A DNA stretch of 64,000 nucleotides. Source: Macrotis lagotis. Taxonomy: Eukaryota; Chordata; Mammalia; Peramelemorphia; Peramelidae. The translations under genes were made by a program, and so were the position numbers. Where the stretch lies: the NCBI RefSeq assembly GCF_037893015.1, contig NC_133665.1, forward strand, positions 21,613,207 to 21,677,206. Reading direction: 5' to 3'. The notes beneath the pieces are model-generated. The model saw only the letters and a list, made by a program, of their open reading frames with translations. It was not told the DNA's origin and ran no database searches. Positions 28,701 to 35,286 of this stretch are shown piece after piece (position 1 is the stretch's first letter; each line of letters begins with the position of its first letter).

Positions 28701-31700
28701 TAGTCTTAGAGCTTTGCCTGGAGTTTGAGAGACCAAAGTCCCATATCTAGAATGTACCAGAAACTAGTTCTTCCTGACTCAGCAGCTGGATTTGCTGTCT
28801 TATCTATTATTGATAACAATGAGAAATCATTAGTCCTGGGCAGCTAGGTGGCACAGTGGATAGAGCACTGGCCCTGGAGTCAGGAGTACCTGGGTTCAAA
28901 TCCAGTCTCAGACACTTAATAATTACCTAGCTGTGTGGCCTTGGGCAAGCCACTTAACCTCATTGCCTTGCAAAAAAAAAAATCATTAGTCCTTCTAGTG
29001 TTTGCAACAAAAGGAAGTCAGAAAACGTTCTTTAAACTCTGTAGATGGTCACTTCCTCTTCCACTTGTAACTTCTTATACTGCCTGGCTTTGTGACATGG
29101 TGCCTATAGAGCCCTAGAATAGGAATCAAGAAGACCTGCATTCAAACTCTGTTTCAAATACATTGTGAGCTATGTGATAGTGGGCATATCCCTTAACTTC
29201 TTTGAGCCTTGGATTTCTCATCTGTAAAAATGAAGTTTGGATTCCATAATCTCCCAGGGCCCTTCCAATTCTAAACTAGGAATACAATATCCCATGCAAA
29301 CTCTGTATTACCTCACTGTTAGAGGAAAGGAGAAAGACCCAGCTCTATGTCCATCTTCTTCCTGTATGCATCATGCTGCTGTTGATGAGTTGCTACCTTT
29401 TGTCTAGAGAGGAAGAAAAACTAGGATGTTCTCCTCATGCCCCAGGATAACCCTTCTAATGAACAGAAGTTGGGAAAAATGAGAAAGGACAACAATCTCA
29501 GCATCTCCTCTATATGTCTGGGCAAAATAATGTCATGAATAGTGATAGGCTTTTATTTATTTTTGAGGCTGTTATAGGTCAGAGACAACTAATTTAACCT
29601 AATCTTCTGAGGCTACTATAATTATACTTAGAATAAGCCTGTTCTCCAATTTCTCAAGAATCGTTTCCTGTTTGGGACAAAAAGAATGAAATTCATTGTC
29701 AAAATAAGAAGTGCAGTAAAATCAAGAGGGAACTATAATTATGGGGTGGACTTAAAAGACAAAGGGGGAAAATGAGGGTGTAAAGTAAGGCATCTAAAAG
29801 GCTGCCATGCTGCCATGCAGCTGCTCTTTGTTTAAGGTGGATATGGTGCTGAATTATCTAGTATTCTCATCAGACACATATTTATATAATAATAATTAGT
29901 ATATTACATAGCACATTAAGGTTAACAACATGCTTTATAAATATTTCATTTGATCCTCACAACAACCCTGAAAGATAGGTGCTAATGACCCCAATTTTAC
30001 AATGAGGACTGACAAAGCTTAAGTGATTTGCCTAGGGTCAAACAGCTAGTGTTTGAGGTAACATTTGAACTCAGGTCTTCCTGACTCTAAGTTAGCATTT
30101 TATCCCATGTATCATTTAGCTTCCTAAAGGCCCCAGTATGCATAGGATCATAGCTTTAGAGTTGATAGGAACCTTAGATGACATTTAGTCCAACTTCTAC
30201 ATTGAAGAAGTGTGGAAACTCAGGTTCAGAGATATCAGATGACTTGCCCCAGGTCAAGGTTACTACACTGGTCATGAAGGACATAGTTGAAATTTGAACT
30301 CAGATCTTCTGGTTCCAGATAAAGCACTTGTTTCATTTTTCACTGTATCACATTGTTTTCCTAAGACAGTGAAGTGGTTAACCTAAACTCTTTCCTACCT
30401 CACCATTTGGTCCAGATGGAGAACGTTCACCCTTTGGTTTCTTAAGCTACCAATGATCTCATAATGCCAAAGTTAACGGTATTTTCTCAATCTTCATCCT
30501 TCCCTCTTTGCAGCTTTTGACACTGTCAGTCACCTTCTTCCCCTTACCACTGTTTCTTTCTGGTTTTTCTAACTTTCTGACAACTTATTCTCAGTTGCTT
30601 TTGTTGGATTTTCATCTAGATCATACCCATTAAATATGCATGTTCCTCAAGGCTCTGCCCCTGGTCCTCTTCTCTTCTACCCCATGCTATTTCATCATTA
30701 CCCATAGATTCATTTATCTTTATTTCTCTTAAATGTATTTGCCCACTTCTAACCTCTCTCCCAACCTCCTGCGTGAAATTTTGAACATCTATTGGAAATC
30801 TTAAACTGGATATCCTATACATATCTTATATTAAGCATTATCTTTTACCTTAAATACTCTCATCTTCTGAACTTTTTTTTATTGTTGAGTAGGTATCACC
30901 ACCCTCCCAAGTTACCCAAGCTCACAACCTAAATGTTATCCTCAACTCCTCTCTCTCTCTCTTCAACACAATCCAAAAAATCAGGGGAAAGACAACTAAT
31001 CGTTATAGACTTATGGAGTGGGCTTAAGAGAGTTAGTTAAAACCTTTACTGTTCATAAGAGTCAGGCTAGAATAGAAATGTTGTAGAAGAAATCTGTGGC
31101 CAGGAACATTTTATTTCTTTATTTTTCCATGAAACACTTCTGATAACTTCCTAAGAATGAGGGACTTTGTGTCATTTTACTGATCCTACCAGCTACTTTA
31201 ATAAAGTTGTGGGGAAGAACAAGAAAGGAGGGAGGCAAAAGATTCTTGATGGCTATGGGTCTAAAGAAGATTCATCTGATCTAATCCCCTAATTAGAAAC
31301 TAAGTCCCAGATAGAAAAACTTATTTATATAAGGAATACAAAGTAGAAGTGAGATTCAAATACAAATCCTATGACTCCAAATCCAAATTCTCCCTTGTCT
31401 TTCTAGGGTTCAGCTAAGATGCTCTCTTCTATGGGAAACCTTTCCTATCATTATCTCATATTTGTTTATCTAGCTACATGTTGTTCTTCTTGCCCAGTTA
31501 CCCTCTTCCACATCAAGTAAAATGTTAGCTTCTTGAGGGCAAGTTCTATCTCGTTTTTAAATCTCTACAGAATAGCACAGTACCTAGCAATAAAAAAAAG
31601 ATCTGAGGAATTGGAATTTATTCATTTCCAAATACTTTATACATATTTTCCTAATAGATAAGAGGAACATTTAGGCAAATTACTCAAATATAGGGAAATG

Positions 31701-31997
31701 ACAAGAGATGGACAAAAAGGTAGTAACTAGATAGGCCTTTTTTTTTCATTTTCAGACTTTAAAATTCAGTTTGTGAGATGATAAGGGAAAGGAGAACATT
31801 ATTGAGATCTATGAATTATACAATTTGGAACAAAAATGGTAAAACTAATAAAGCCTGAACAAGACCTTACATGTTCATGCAAATAACTGAGCTAACCTTT
31901 TTTTTTCATTTTTTTTTTTTAAATTTGTGAACAGATATTTGAATTCAGTGGTGCCAATGCAAAAAAACTGGAAGAAAAGATTCAGGAACTAATGTGA
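974..31997 (+). CDS. TXNDC8: TXNDC8, spermatid thioredoxin-like protein (five exons)
   Basis: Joining 974-994, 3871-3975, 16772-16831, 20214-20279 and 31935-31997 gives an uninterrupted 104-codon frame ending in TGA. All introns are GT..AG and phase 0, with exon sizes matching the thioredoxin gene layout. The product is a single thioredoxin fold: WCGPC at residues 30-34, the VDVD strand at 57-60, MPTF with the cis-proline at Pro74, and a C-terminal [19 protein letters not shown] helix. The N-terminus MQIIKNMNEF and the last exon resemble TXNDC8 (Sptrx-3) more than TXN. The family is a testis-specific oxidoreductase of the spermatid Golgi/acrosome. Relative to human TXN, the positions of Cys62 and Cys73 are Ala61 and Ser72; Cys69 is kept as Cys68 and an extra Cys67 precedes it. 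TXN itself is the main alternative but fits less well. Confidence 0.88.
1230..1425 (-). repeat. MIR/CORE-SINE, antisense
   Basis: Old copy of a CORE-SINE in reverse: GGAAACTGAGACC, then GACTTGCCCCAGGTCATACAG, and the CCTCTGATTCCAGAC end. A small open frame on the minus strand here is only the SINE body. Confidence 0.7.
2040..2230 (+). repeat. MIR/CORE-SINE, sense
   Basis: Diverged sense copy: GGAGTCAGAAAGACTTAAGT, the core GTGTGATTTGTGG, and a tail ending GTGCTTATAAAG. Confidence 0.6.
2486..2730 (-). repeat. tRNA-type SINE with RTE-like tail, antisense
   Basis: Starts with the reversed tail (TCAGTCATGTTTGACTCTTC), then GTGGCTTGCCATTTTT and the tRNA-type head in reverse. This longer SINE class recurs at 3547, 56128, 56751 and 57742. 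Confidence 0.7.
3547..3786 (+). repeat. tRNA-type SINE with RTE-like tail, sense
   Basis: Head GGCAGCTAGGTGG, central CTGTGTGATC, CAGTTTCCTTATCTGTA, then the tail AAATGGACTCATGAAGAGAC. It ends 85 bp before TXNDC8 exon 2. Confidence 0.75.
3871..3975 (+). CDS. TXNDC8: TXNDC8 exon 2, WCGPC active site
   Basis: Thirty-five codons in phase 0, from [11 protein letters not shown] to GPVVH. The exon contains [16 protein letters not shown], the thioredoxin strand and redox motif with the two active cysteines Cys31 and Cys34. The acceptor is TTATTTCAG and the donor GTAAGT. From memory, human TXNDC8 has Arg in place of the Trp before CGPC; here the Trp is kept, suggesting a more classical active site. 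A SINE is inserted about 30 bp after this exon. Confidence 0.93.
4005..4161 (-). repeat. Short marsupial SINE, antisense, just after exon 2
   Basis: Begins with the reversed A-tail (T run, then TTAGGTCTTTGCAAGG) and ends with CACCTAGCTGCCCC. The direct repeat TCCTAAATT at 3996-4004 and 4162-4170 is its target-site duplication. Insertion is about 30 bp past the exon 2 donor. Confidence 0.85.
4283..4395 (+). repeat. LINE L2 3' end
   Basis: Carries the L2 tail signature: CTTGAGGACAGAGAC, TATCCCTAGCACCAGC, AGTGCCTGGC, then a TGCTTGATAAATACTTATTG end. Confidence 0.65.
4511..5085 (-). repeat. Old L1 3' region, antisense
   Basis: Recognisable as reversed marsupial L1: GAGCTGCTAGAAATAATTTG, then TAGATAGCTGGGTCAAAG. 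It contains a perfect 9-bp hairpin AGCTGGGTC/GACCCAGCT (5021-5041), probably fortuitous. A related, more decayed stretch lies at about 5370-5620. Confidence 0.55.
5620..6735. other. Unassigned GC-richer block
   Basis: Richer in G+C than its surroundings and not recognised as a known repeat. It holds the longest open frame in the window, 200 codons on the minus strand (6041-6643). That frame has no domain I recognise, is rich in Trp, Ser and Cys, and overlaps open frames on both strands, so I do not call it a gene. It may be an LTR or L1 5' region. Confidence 0.3.
6740..6788. repeat. (AC)n microsatellite
   Basis: About 24 uninterrupted AC units. Confidence 0.97.
7280..7402 (-). repeat. MIR-type SINE fragment, antisense
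   Basis: GACTTGTTCAAGGTCACACA followed by GGGCTTGAACCCAGATCTTT, the reversed MIR core. The surrounding 6790-8150 shows no gene and no other repeat I can name. Confidence 0.6.
8157..8330 (-). repeat. Palindromic-ended MITE-like repeat, copy 1
   Basis: Begins GTTCTTAAC and GAGGGGTCCTTTTGTCAATC, then an AT-rich middle. It belongs with the copies at 54320, 60548 and 61095, whose ends read GTTCTTAA..TTAAGAAC. Probably a non-autonomous DNA transposon; family name not determined. Confidence 0.5.
8410..8588 (+). repeat. MIR/CORE-SINE, sense
   Basis: GGGTGGCACAATAGATAG head, AAGTTCAAACTCTG B-box region, TTATGTGGCCCTGACC core, and a GTAAAGTGTTTTGCAAACC tail. Confidence 0.65.
8592..8705 (-). repeat. 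CORE-SINE fragment, antisense
   Basis: ATCATAGATTTAGAGGTAGA, then CATTTTATAGATTAGAAAC. This is the start of the reversed element; it is truncated at the adjoining L1. Confidence 0.55.
8738..9588 (+). repeat. L1 3' end with inverted 5' segment
   Basis: From 8821 the sense strand shows the decayed C-terminus of L1 ORF2 (NWKLKRC, then [13 protein letters not shown] and FRKTWK in conceptual translation) and the marsupial L1 3' UTR (GACTAATATGGAAATAT, GGAACTCAAAAATCTTAC). The piece 8738-8820 is the same L1 region in reverse. The two form an imperfect inverted repeat, 8763-8808 against 8833-8878. Confidence 0.7.
9708..10232 (+). pseudogene. RPL23A: RPL23A processed pseudogene
   Basis: An intronless copy of ribosomal protein L23a mRNA on the + strand inside TXNDC8 intron 2. 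The start codon position reads AAG (9708). The N-terminal part is recognisable ([10 protein letters not shown] at about 9772-9801) but broken by stops and frameshifts. The C-terminal half is open at 9953-10147, with [15 protein letters not shown] and KKLYDID. The ancestral stop is near 10172. AATAAA at 10205-10210 is followed by an A-run (10223-10232), the mark of retroposition. Clearly non-functional. Confidence 0.9.
10300..10520 (+). repeat. L2-like LINE fragment
   Basis: Pyrimidine-rich L2 3' segment: CATCTGACACTGCCAATCAT and TTTCTTCTGGTTTTCC. Strand and family are by recognition only. Confidence 0.45.
10640..11800. other. Unassigned repeat-like block split by a SINE compound
   Basis: GATGGAGGATTAGAGATTTC and the surrounding text resemble a LINE 5' region, but I cannot assign it. 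The block is split by the SINE compound at 11312-11545. Only short, unconvincing open frames are present. Confidence 0.25.
11312..11545 (+). repeat. Chimeric/dimeric SINE with one target-site duplication
   Basis: A partial SINE (11312-11372, head to CAGACACTTAT, itself missing the A-box region) runs directly into the head of a complete second SINE (11373 on, TGGCTAGGTGGCACAG). A repetitive AATCAATCAATAAATAAA tail follows. Near-identical AAAGCTTTGAGTG/AAAACTTTGAGTG copies at about 11299-11311 and 11546-11558 bound the pair. Confidence 0.75.
12340..12425 (+). repeat. L2 tail fragment
   Basis: ATGGTGTCTGGCATATAATA and GACACTTAATAGATGTTG match the L2 terminal motif. Confidence 0.5.
12590..12975 (-). 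repeat. L1 3' end, antisense (second L1 subfamily)
   Basis: TTTTATTTATTTTGAGTTTT start, CAGAAGGCATTCTGCTAGTC, GATGGTATTCTCCATTGCAG, then GGAATGAGCAAGTCCATCAA and CTGCTCATCTCAC. It differs from the tail at 9300-9588. A short TTATTCAATCA tandem follows (12990-13049). Confidence 0.75.
13380..13700 (+). repeat. Dispersed marsupial repeat (unnamed), partial
   Basis: GAAGGGTTTTAAATGCCAAA matches the internal part of a repeat also present at 18375, 22485, 32580, 45030, 46460, 52070 and 55160. Members share a GTGC..AGCACTGTGCTAAG-type start and a CATGGAGCCATTGGAG / ACATGATCAGATCTGC middle. Confidence 0.45.
13697..13731. repeat. (AG)n microsatellite
   Basis: About 17 AG units, directly following the dispersed repeat. 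Confidence 0.95.
14957..15014. repeat. 25-bp tandem repeat, about 2.3 copies
   Basis: The unit starting TGCTTCAACATCAG recurs at 14957, 14982 and 15007, with two perfect full copies. Confidence 0.9.
15160..15560 (+). repeat. Old L1 3' region, sense
   Basis: TTGTGGTATATGAATGAAAT, then GGAAACACTTGTATAATGC and AACATGGTCAACATGC. This is a decayed relative of the L1 tail at 9000-9300. Confidence 0.5.
15683..15836 (+). repeat. Short marsupial SINE, sense, with TSD
   Basis: Head GGGGCAGCTACGTGGCACAG, TGAGTTCAAATC, and GTGACCTTGGGCAAGTCAC. The 14-bp flanks AAAACCTACTGATG (15669-15682) and AAAACCTACTGGTG (15837-15850) differ at one base. Confidence 0.9.
16772..16831 (+). CDS. TXNDC8: TXNDC8 exon 3
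   Basis: Twenty codons in phase 0, [20 protein letters not shown]. The acceptor is TTTTTAAG and the donor GTAAGA. This is the thioredoxin beta-3 strand region (NVIF..VDVD). The position of TXN Cys62 is an Ala here. The exon is the same size as the matching thioredoxin exon. Confidence 0.92.
17480..17597 (-). repeat. CORE-SINE fragment, antisense
   Basis: AAAATTACACAGTTG, GGCAGGACTTTAACCCAGAT, and TCTATCCACTAGATTATGCT. Confidence 0.6.
18375..18500 (+). repeat. Dispersed repeat 5' fragment
   Basis: ACCATTTATTAAATGACCTC, GTGCAAAGCATTGTGTTAAG, CTGGGGATATAAATAG: the same start as the copies at 32580 and 46460. Confidence 0.5.
18540..18775 (+). repeat. LINE L2 3' end
   Basis: ATTGGGAGCTCCATG, CCCTAGCCCTTAGAACAGC, TTAGTAGGTACTTAACAAAT. 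A second L2 piece with GGCATTTAAAGCCCTACACA follows at about 18838-19200. Confidence 0.6.
19222..19358 (-). repeat. Short marsupial SINE, antisense, diverged
   Basis: AGTGACTTGCCCAGGTGACA, TGTCTGAGGCCAAATTTGAA, GACTCCAGGCCAGTGCTCTA, ending ATGCCCC. Confidence 0.7.
20214..20279 (+). CDS. TXNDC8: TXNDC8 exon 4, cis-proline loop
   Basis: Twenty-two codons in phase 0, from [14 protein letters not shown] to KESQK. The acceptor is CTTTCCTAG and the donor GTATTT. MPTF carries the cis-proline that packs against the active site in thioredoxins. Residues 67-68 are a vicinal CC pair, and the position of TXN Cys73 is Ser72. Reading through the donor stays open for about 30 codons before a stop, so intron retention would give a short altered C-terminus. 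Confidence 0.92.
20428..20565 (+). repeat. MIR fragment, sense
   Basis: GAACCTCTCTGAGTCTCAGT, TTCCTTATTTGTAAGCC and AATAATGATTACACTACCTA. An AT-rich TATAA-type simple repeat follows to 20625. Confidence 0.65.
20660..21835 (+). repeat. L3/CR1 LINE, interrupted by an L2 tail
   Basis: Decayed sense CR1/L3: CAAATCTGCAACTGATACAA, AAAATTCAGTGAGGATGAAT, CCTGGAAAAGAAAACAC, then after the break GAACTCTCCAACAATGAAAT and CCATCACTGGAGGTAGT. An L2 3' end (ATTGCAAGCTCCTTGAGAAC to GTAGGTGCTTAATTAATGC) occupies about 21415-21600. Confidence 0.65.
21970..22155 (-). repeat. CORE-SINE remnants
   Basis: AGTCATAGACTCTAGACCTGG, then AGACCTAAAGATCCCCTAGC. Strongly decayed. Confidence 0.35.
22485..22890 (+). repeat. 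Dispersed repeat, diverged copy
   Basis: TATTAAGTACCTACTATGC, ACAGTCCCTATTCTCAAGGA, then GGAAAAGCTTTCTGTAGAAG: the same order as the copies at 32580 and 55160. Minus-strand open frames here are not genes. Confidence 0.45.
22951..23130 (-). repeat. CORE-SINE, antisense
   Basis: GGTCATAGACTCATAGACTT, GAGTCACAGAAAGTGTTTGA, AACTCTGACCTCTACATACT. The following 23140-24340 is unassigned, with no gene or clear repeat. Confidence 0.6.
24355..24965 (-). repeat. L1 3' end, antisense
   Basis: Starts TTTCCTCAATTACATATAAA and TGAGTTCCAGATTCTCTC (reversed L1 3' UTR), then TAGTATTCCATCACCATTCC, CCCAACTGATGGCATGTCC and TCTTTGGGATACAGATCC. 3' end at the left. Confidence 0.8.
25121..25470 (-). repeat. SINE dimer within one 17-bp TSD
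   Basis: Two antisense short SINEs (about 25121-25287 and 25317-25470) separated by a 28-bp linker. The pair is bounded by perfect CTAGCCCTTTCTTTTCT copies at 25104-25120 and 25471-25487. The outer ends are the A-tail of the left unit and the 5' head of the right unit, as expected for one retroposed read-through transcript. Confidence 0.85.
25490..25945 (+). repeat. L2 LINE fragment
   Basis: CAGTTGCCAAAATCAGCCAT, CTATCACCCAGGACTGTAAC, GTAGATATTTACTAAATGC: L2 body and tail. Confidence 0.55.
26205..26680 (+). repeat. L2-like fragment split by a SINE
   Basis: Pyrimidine-rich L2 body on both sides of an old SINE (26388-26512: GTATTTAGGTGGCACAGTGG to GTCACTTAACCTTAATTGCC). TTCTGATCTAGGTTATGCC follows. 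Confidence 0.5.
26685..27150 (+). repeat. Old L1 3' region, sense
   Basis: GGAAATAAAGTTGATACCAT, GAAGAATGGCTATAAGAAAT, GGATTCAGAAAAACCTGGGA: L1 ORF2 tail and 3' UTR, deleted in places. Confidence 0.5.
27305..28000 (+). repeat. L2 LINE fragments
   Basis: GAAGCATTCCTTCCTCTAAA, TTTTGTACTTTCTCCCCAG, then TAAGTGCTTAGTTAATACC and AGCTCCTTGTGAGCAAGAAT. The following 28000-28820 shows no gene and no repeat I can name. Confidence 0.5.
28838..28979 (+). repeat. Short marsupial SINE, sense, with TSD
   Basis: Head GGGCAGCTAGGTGGCACAGT, GGTTCAAATCC, CTTGGGCAAGCCACTTAACC and an A-tail. The TSD AAATCATTAGTCCT lies at 28824-28837 and 28980-28993 (14 bp, first base within the tail). A small open frame starting in its tail is not a gene. 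Confidence 0.93.
29105..29285 (+). repeat. CORE-SINE, sense
   Basis: GGAATCAAGAAGACCTGCAT, GAGCTATGTGATAGTGGGC, TTCTCATCTGTAAAAATGAA. Confidence 0.65.
29880..30122 (-). repeat. MIR, antisense, nearly full length
   Basis: TTTGATCCTCACAACAACCC, AAGTGATTTGCCTAGGGTCA and TTTGAACTCAGGTCTTCCTG in reverse MIR order. Confidence 0.75.
30140..30352 (-). repeat. CORE-SINE, antisense
   Basis: GGATCATAGCTTTAGAGTTG, CATTTAGTCCAACTTCTACA, GACTTGCCCCAGGTCAAGG, TTTGAACTCAGATCTTCTGG. Confidence 0.7.
30435..30960 (+). repeat. L2 LINE body
   Basis: AGCTTTTGACACTGTCAGTC, TTTCTTTCTGGTTTTTC, CCTCAAGGCTCTGCCCCTGG, AACTGGATATCCTATACATA: L2 3' region in order. A minus-strand open frame inside is a shadow. Confidence 0.6.
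31390..31600 (+). repeat. L2 LINE 3' end
   Basis: GGTTCAGCTAAGATGCTCTC, GTTAGCTTCTTGAGGGCAAG, AATAGCACAGTACCTAGCAA. It ends about 330 bp before TXNDC8 exon 5. Confidence 0.6.
31935..31997 (+). CDS. TXNDC8: TXNDC8 exon 5, C-terminal helix and stop
   Basis: Twenty codons plus TGA, encoding [20 protein letters not shown]. It starts after the acceptor AACAG, preceded by a long T-rich tract. IFEF and QELM are the features that point to TXNDC8; TXN ends in a helix with NELV. The 11.7-kb intron before it is the second largest. Confidence 0.92.
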   Translation: MFEFSGANAKKLEEKIQELM

Positions 31998-32265
31998 GCT
32001 GATCTACAAGTAAAATTATAGTTTCTTAGTTTTAAAAAATAACTAAAAATTTTACTTATGTTTTATTTCCTTGCAGATAACTGAATGCTCCATTAATTAA
32101 TCTTCATCATGACTTAGAGTTTTACATGTATATTATCAGCTCCTTTAAAAATATTCCAAAACTGTCCAGAGATACTGACTGACTTTAATTTTCTAACCTG
32201 GTTATACATTCCCCCTTGAGTGTTATCACCAAGAAATATTGATTAAATTCAAACAAAAATAATTA
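31998..32265 (+). other. TXNDC8: Probable TXNDC8 3' UTR with ATTAAA signal
   Basis: The stretch after the stop is not recognisable as a repeat until about 32270, where a MIR begins. ATTAAA at 32242-32247 is the best polyadenylation hexamer, and no AATAAA is seen closer. The true end is not determined. Confidence 0.4.
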
Positions 32266-32269
32266 ACAA

Positions 32270-32515
32270 TTTATATTTATATAATGCTTTACTATTACAA
32301 AGTACTATCACATATATCATTTTATCTATTCTTCAGAAAAATCCAGGATAATAATCAGGGAGTATTATTACCTCCATTTTATAGATAAGAAAACTGAAGT
32401 TTAAATCAGCTTATCTAAAGACATAAGAATAGAAAGTGACAAAACTGAAATTTAAATTCATCTTTACTGATTCCCAGCCCAATGTTCTTTCCACTATTGA
32501 ACATGGTCTTCACAA
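32270..32515 (-). repeat. MIR, antisense
   Basis: TTACCTCCATTTTATAGATA, AGAAAACTGAAGTTTAAATC, then the CCAATGTTCTTTCCACTATT end. Confidence 0.65.
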
Positions 32516-32579
32516 CATTAGCCTGTTATATTCCCATTATTCTAAGTAGAGCTTCTATGAGTCTGGCATCATGTTATTT

Positions 32580-33600
32580 TTCACTAATTCATCAACAAAT
32601 ATTTATTAAGATCCTGCTGTGCACCAAGAATTCTGCTAAGCCCTGAGTATACAAAAACAAAAGTGAAACAGTCCCTACTTACAATGAACTCATATTCTGG
32701 CAGAAGAGAAAATAAAACAAACCCATAGAAGTTATGTAACAACAACAATATTAACACAAGGTAGTTTAAGGGCTAAGCACTCAAAGTTAAGCTGATCAAG
32801 GAAAGCTTTGTGTAAAAAAAAGTAGAGCCTGAGTTAGACTCTATGGAAATGAATAATCCCAATAAGCAGAGATAAGGAGAAAGTATATCCTTTCTTGGGG
32901 AACAGCCAGTGGAAAAATGCATAAATGGAACAAAGAAATATCATATGAGAGAAACACTGACTAGATCAATATGGCTGGCCTAGTGAGCAAATGTAAAAAA
33001 GTAAAGCATAAGAAGACTAGAAAGAAGGGAAAGGTCCAGATTGTTAAGCACTTTAGATTTAAAACAGAAGAGTTTATTTTTGATCTTTGAAGTAACATGG
33101 AGCCATTGGAGATAACTGACTAGGGAACAGACATGATCAGATCTGCATTTTTGGAAAATCACTTTGATAGATATGTAGAGGATGAATTAAAGTAAGCAGA
33201 GACTCAAGAAAAAGAGACAAATTAAGAGGATGCTGTAGGGGCAGCTAGGTGGCAAAGTGGATAGAGCACTGGCCCTGGAGTCAGGAGTACATAAGTTCAA
33301 ATCTGGCCTCAGACACTTAATAATTACCTAACTGTGTGGCCTTGGGCAAGCCACTTAACCCCATTTGCCTTGCAAAAACCTTAAAAAAAAGAGGATGTTG
33401 TAATAGTCCAGGCAAGAGATGAAAAGGGTCTAATCCAGGATGGTAGCTATGTGAGTGGAGAGGAGGAGATACATATGAGAAATACTGTGGAGATAGAAAT
33501 AATAAGATTGGGGAACTGACTGGGTAGGTGGAGAGGAGAGGTAGGAGTCAAGGGTAATGCCTAGGTTATAAACCTGGGTTATTATACTGTCCCAAGTCTT
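32580..33600 (+). repeat. Dispersed marsupial repeat, longest copy, split by a SINE
   Basis: TATTTATTAAGATCCTGCTG, CAGTCCCTACTTACAATGAA, CATGGAGCCATTGGAGATAA, GACATGATCAGATCTGC, AATAGTCCAGGCAAGAGAT. It continues on both sides of the SINE at 33238-33388. This is the best guide copy of the family in the window. I cannot name it safely. Confidence 0.5.
33238..33388 (+). repeat. Short marsupial SINE, sense, with TSD
   Basis: GGGGCAGCTAGGTGGCAAAG to TTGCCTTGCAAAAACC. Flanks AAGAGGATGCTGTA (33224-33237) and AAGAGGATGTTGTA (33389-33402) differ at one base. Inserted into the dispersed repeat. Confidence 0.92.
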
Positions 33601-33800
33601 GAAGTATATGTCTTGAAGTCAGAAGATCTGAGTTTGGGGTCTATCTTTATATATGGCTATCAGCAAATCACTTCATTTCTGATAACTTCAGTTTCCTCAT
33701 TTGTAAAATGGGTATAATAATACTTGCACTATGGATCTCATAGATTTGTTGTAAATGTGGTGATTTGTAAACCTTTAAGCAATATATAAGTACATTGTTA
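33601..33800 (+). repeat. MIR, sense
   Basis: TGAAGTCAGAAGATCTGAGT, TCAGTTTCCTCATTTGTAAA, ATGGGTATAATAATACTTGC. Confidence 0.7.
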
Positions 33801-34429
33801 ATGATCATTCTTACTACTTTCATTGTCTTCATAGGCTAAAGAGCAAATAAAGAGCAAATAAAAATATTTATGGAACTTTGGGTTAGGTAGTCCAGGATCA
33901 TAGCTGAGATCTTTTCCCATAATCAGGTCTCTCAGTTTTCTCCAGTGCAGCAATAGTATACCAACAATACAGTATGGATTCTCTAATTTCCTTTAGTCTT
34001 TTAAAAATAACTCAGGGGAAAAAAAACCTCTTAACACCTATGATGCTAGTAATAATCAAAGCAACCTGGATTTGCAAAGGTTATGCCTTAAAAGTTGGTT
34101 CAACTCCTAAGTCTTGTGACTGAAATGACAGGCTTTACTCAGCAAATGCCTTGAGTCTTTATATACCACTTCATGGTTCAAGTATCTTCCAGGTACTAAA
34201 GATTGAGAAAAGTGATTAAAAGCTCATGATCCAGAAGTTTAATTAGGTTGTTTGTATTTTTACATTTAAAAATATGCCACCATAAATCATTAAAATAGTA
34301 AATTATTTAATTAACTACATCTGATGTTATGCTTTGGTAGATGTACAATATTACATGTAGGTACTTTTCTTATCATTTTCTTATCATTTAAAGCCTGGAA
34401 AAACCTTAGCTACAAAATGATCCATGTTG

Positions 34430-34545
34430 CAGATGAGGCGTCAGCCTCCTCATTTCATAAATGAGGCAATTGAGGCCCAGATAGATCATGTAGGTAATAA
34501 GAGATAGAAATAGGATTTAAACTCAATTTCCCATTCTTCTTTATC
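34430..34545 (-). repeat. MIR fragment, antisense
   Basis: CCTCATTTCATAAATGAGGC, AATTGAGGCCCAGATAGATC, then AGGATTTAAACTCAATTTCC. Confidence 0.6.
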
Positions 34546-34574
34546 AGTGTTCTTGATGAATAATAGCAAATATT

Positions 34575-35274
34575 TATTAAGAACTGACTGTACAGGCACA
34601 CTAATGTTGGTGGGATTTAAATTGGTCCAGACATTCTGGATAGCAATTGACTATTTTTTAAAAAAGGGACACTAAACCTTTGACCCAACAATATCACCAT
34701 TAGGTATGTACCCCAAAAGAGATCAGAGAAAGAAGAGAAGAACCCCTATTAATAAAAAATTTATAGCAGCCCTTTATTGTAAGAAATGAATTGGAAACTA
34801 AGGAAACCCCACTAGATATGGAATACCCACTGAATAATGGTATGGAATATTATTGTGCTAAAAGAAATGATGAAAAAATGGATTCAGAGAAGCCTGGGAA
34901 GACATGTGAACTGATAACAGAGTGAAGTGAACAGAACCAGGAGAACAACTTATATAATAACTTCAGAATTATAAGTGAAAAGCATAAGAACTTCAATCAA
35001 TGTAATGACCAACCATGACTCCAGAGAATTGATGACGAAGCTGTTACTCCACTCCTGAGAGAGAGGTCAGGGAGTCAAGGTCAGATTAAGATATACGTTT
35101 TCAGACATTGCCAAGGTTTGATTAGACTTATTTTTCTTAACTATGTTTATTTATTATGGGGTGGTTTTTGTTGTTGCTGTAATTGTTTTTTATGGGAGGA
35201 AGGAGATTTGGAAAGGAAAGAGTTATCAGTGCCAAAATTTCTTTTAAAAAGGAAAAGAGGTCAATAACATTTTC
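34575..35274 (+). repeat. L1 3' region, sense
   Basis: CAGGCACACTAATGTTGGTG, CCTTTGACCCAACAATATC, GGTATGGAATATTATTGTGC, GAACAGAACCAGGAGAAC: the ORF2 C-terminal end and 3' UTR of another L1 subfamily. Confidence 0.7.
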
Positions 35275-35286
35275 AAATGTACAACA

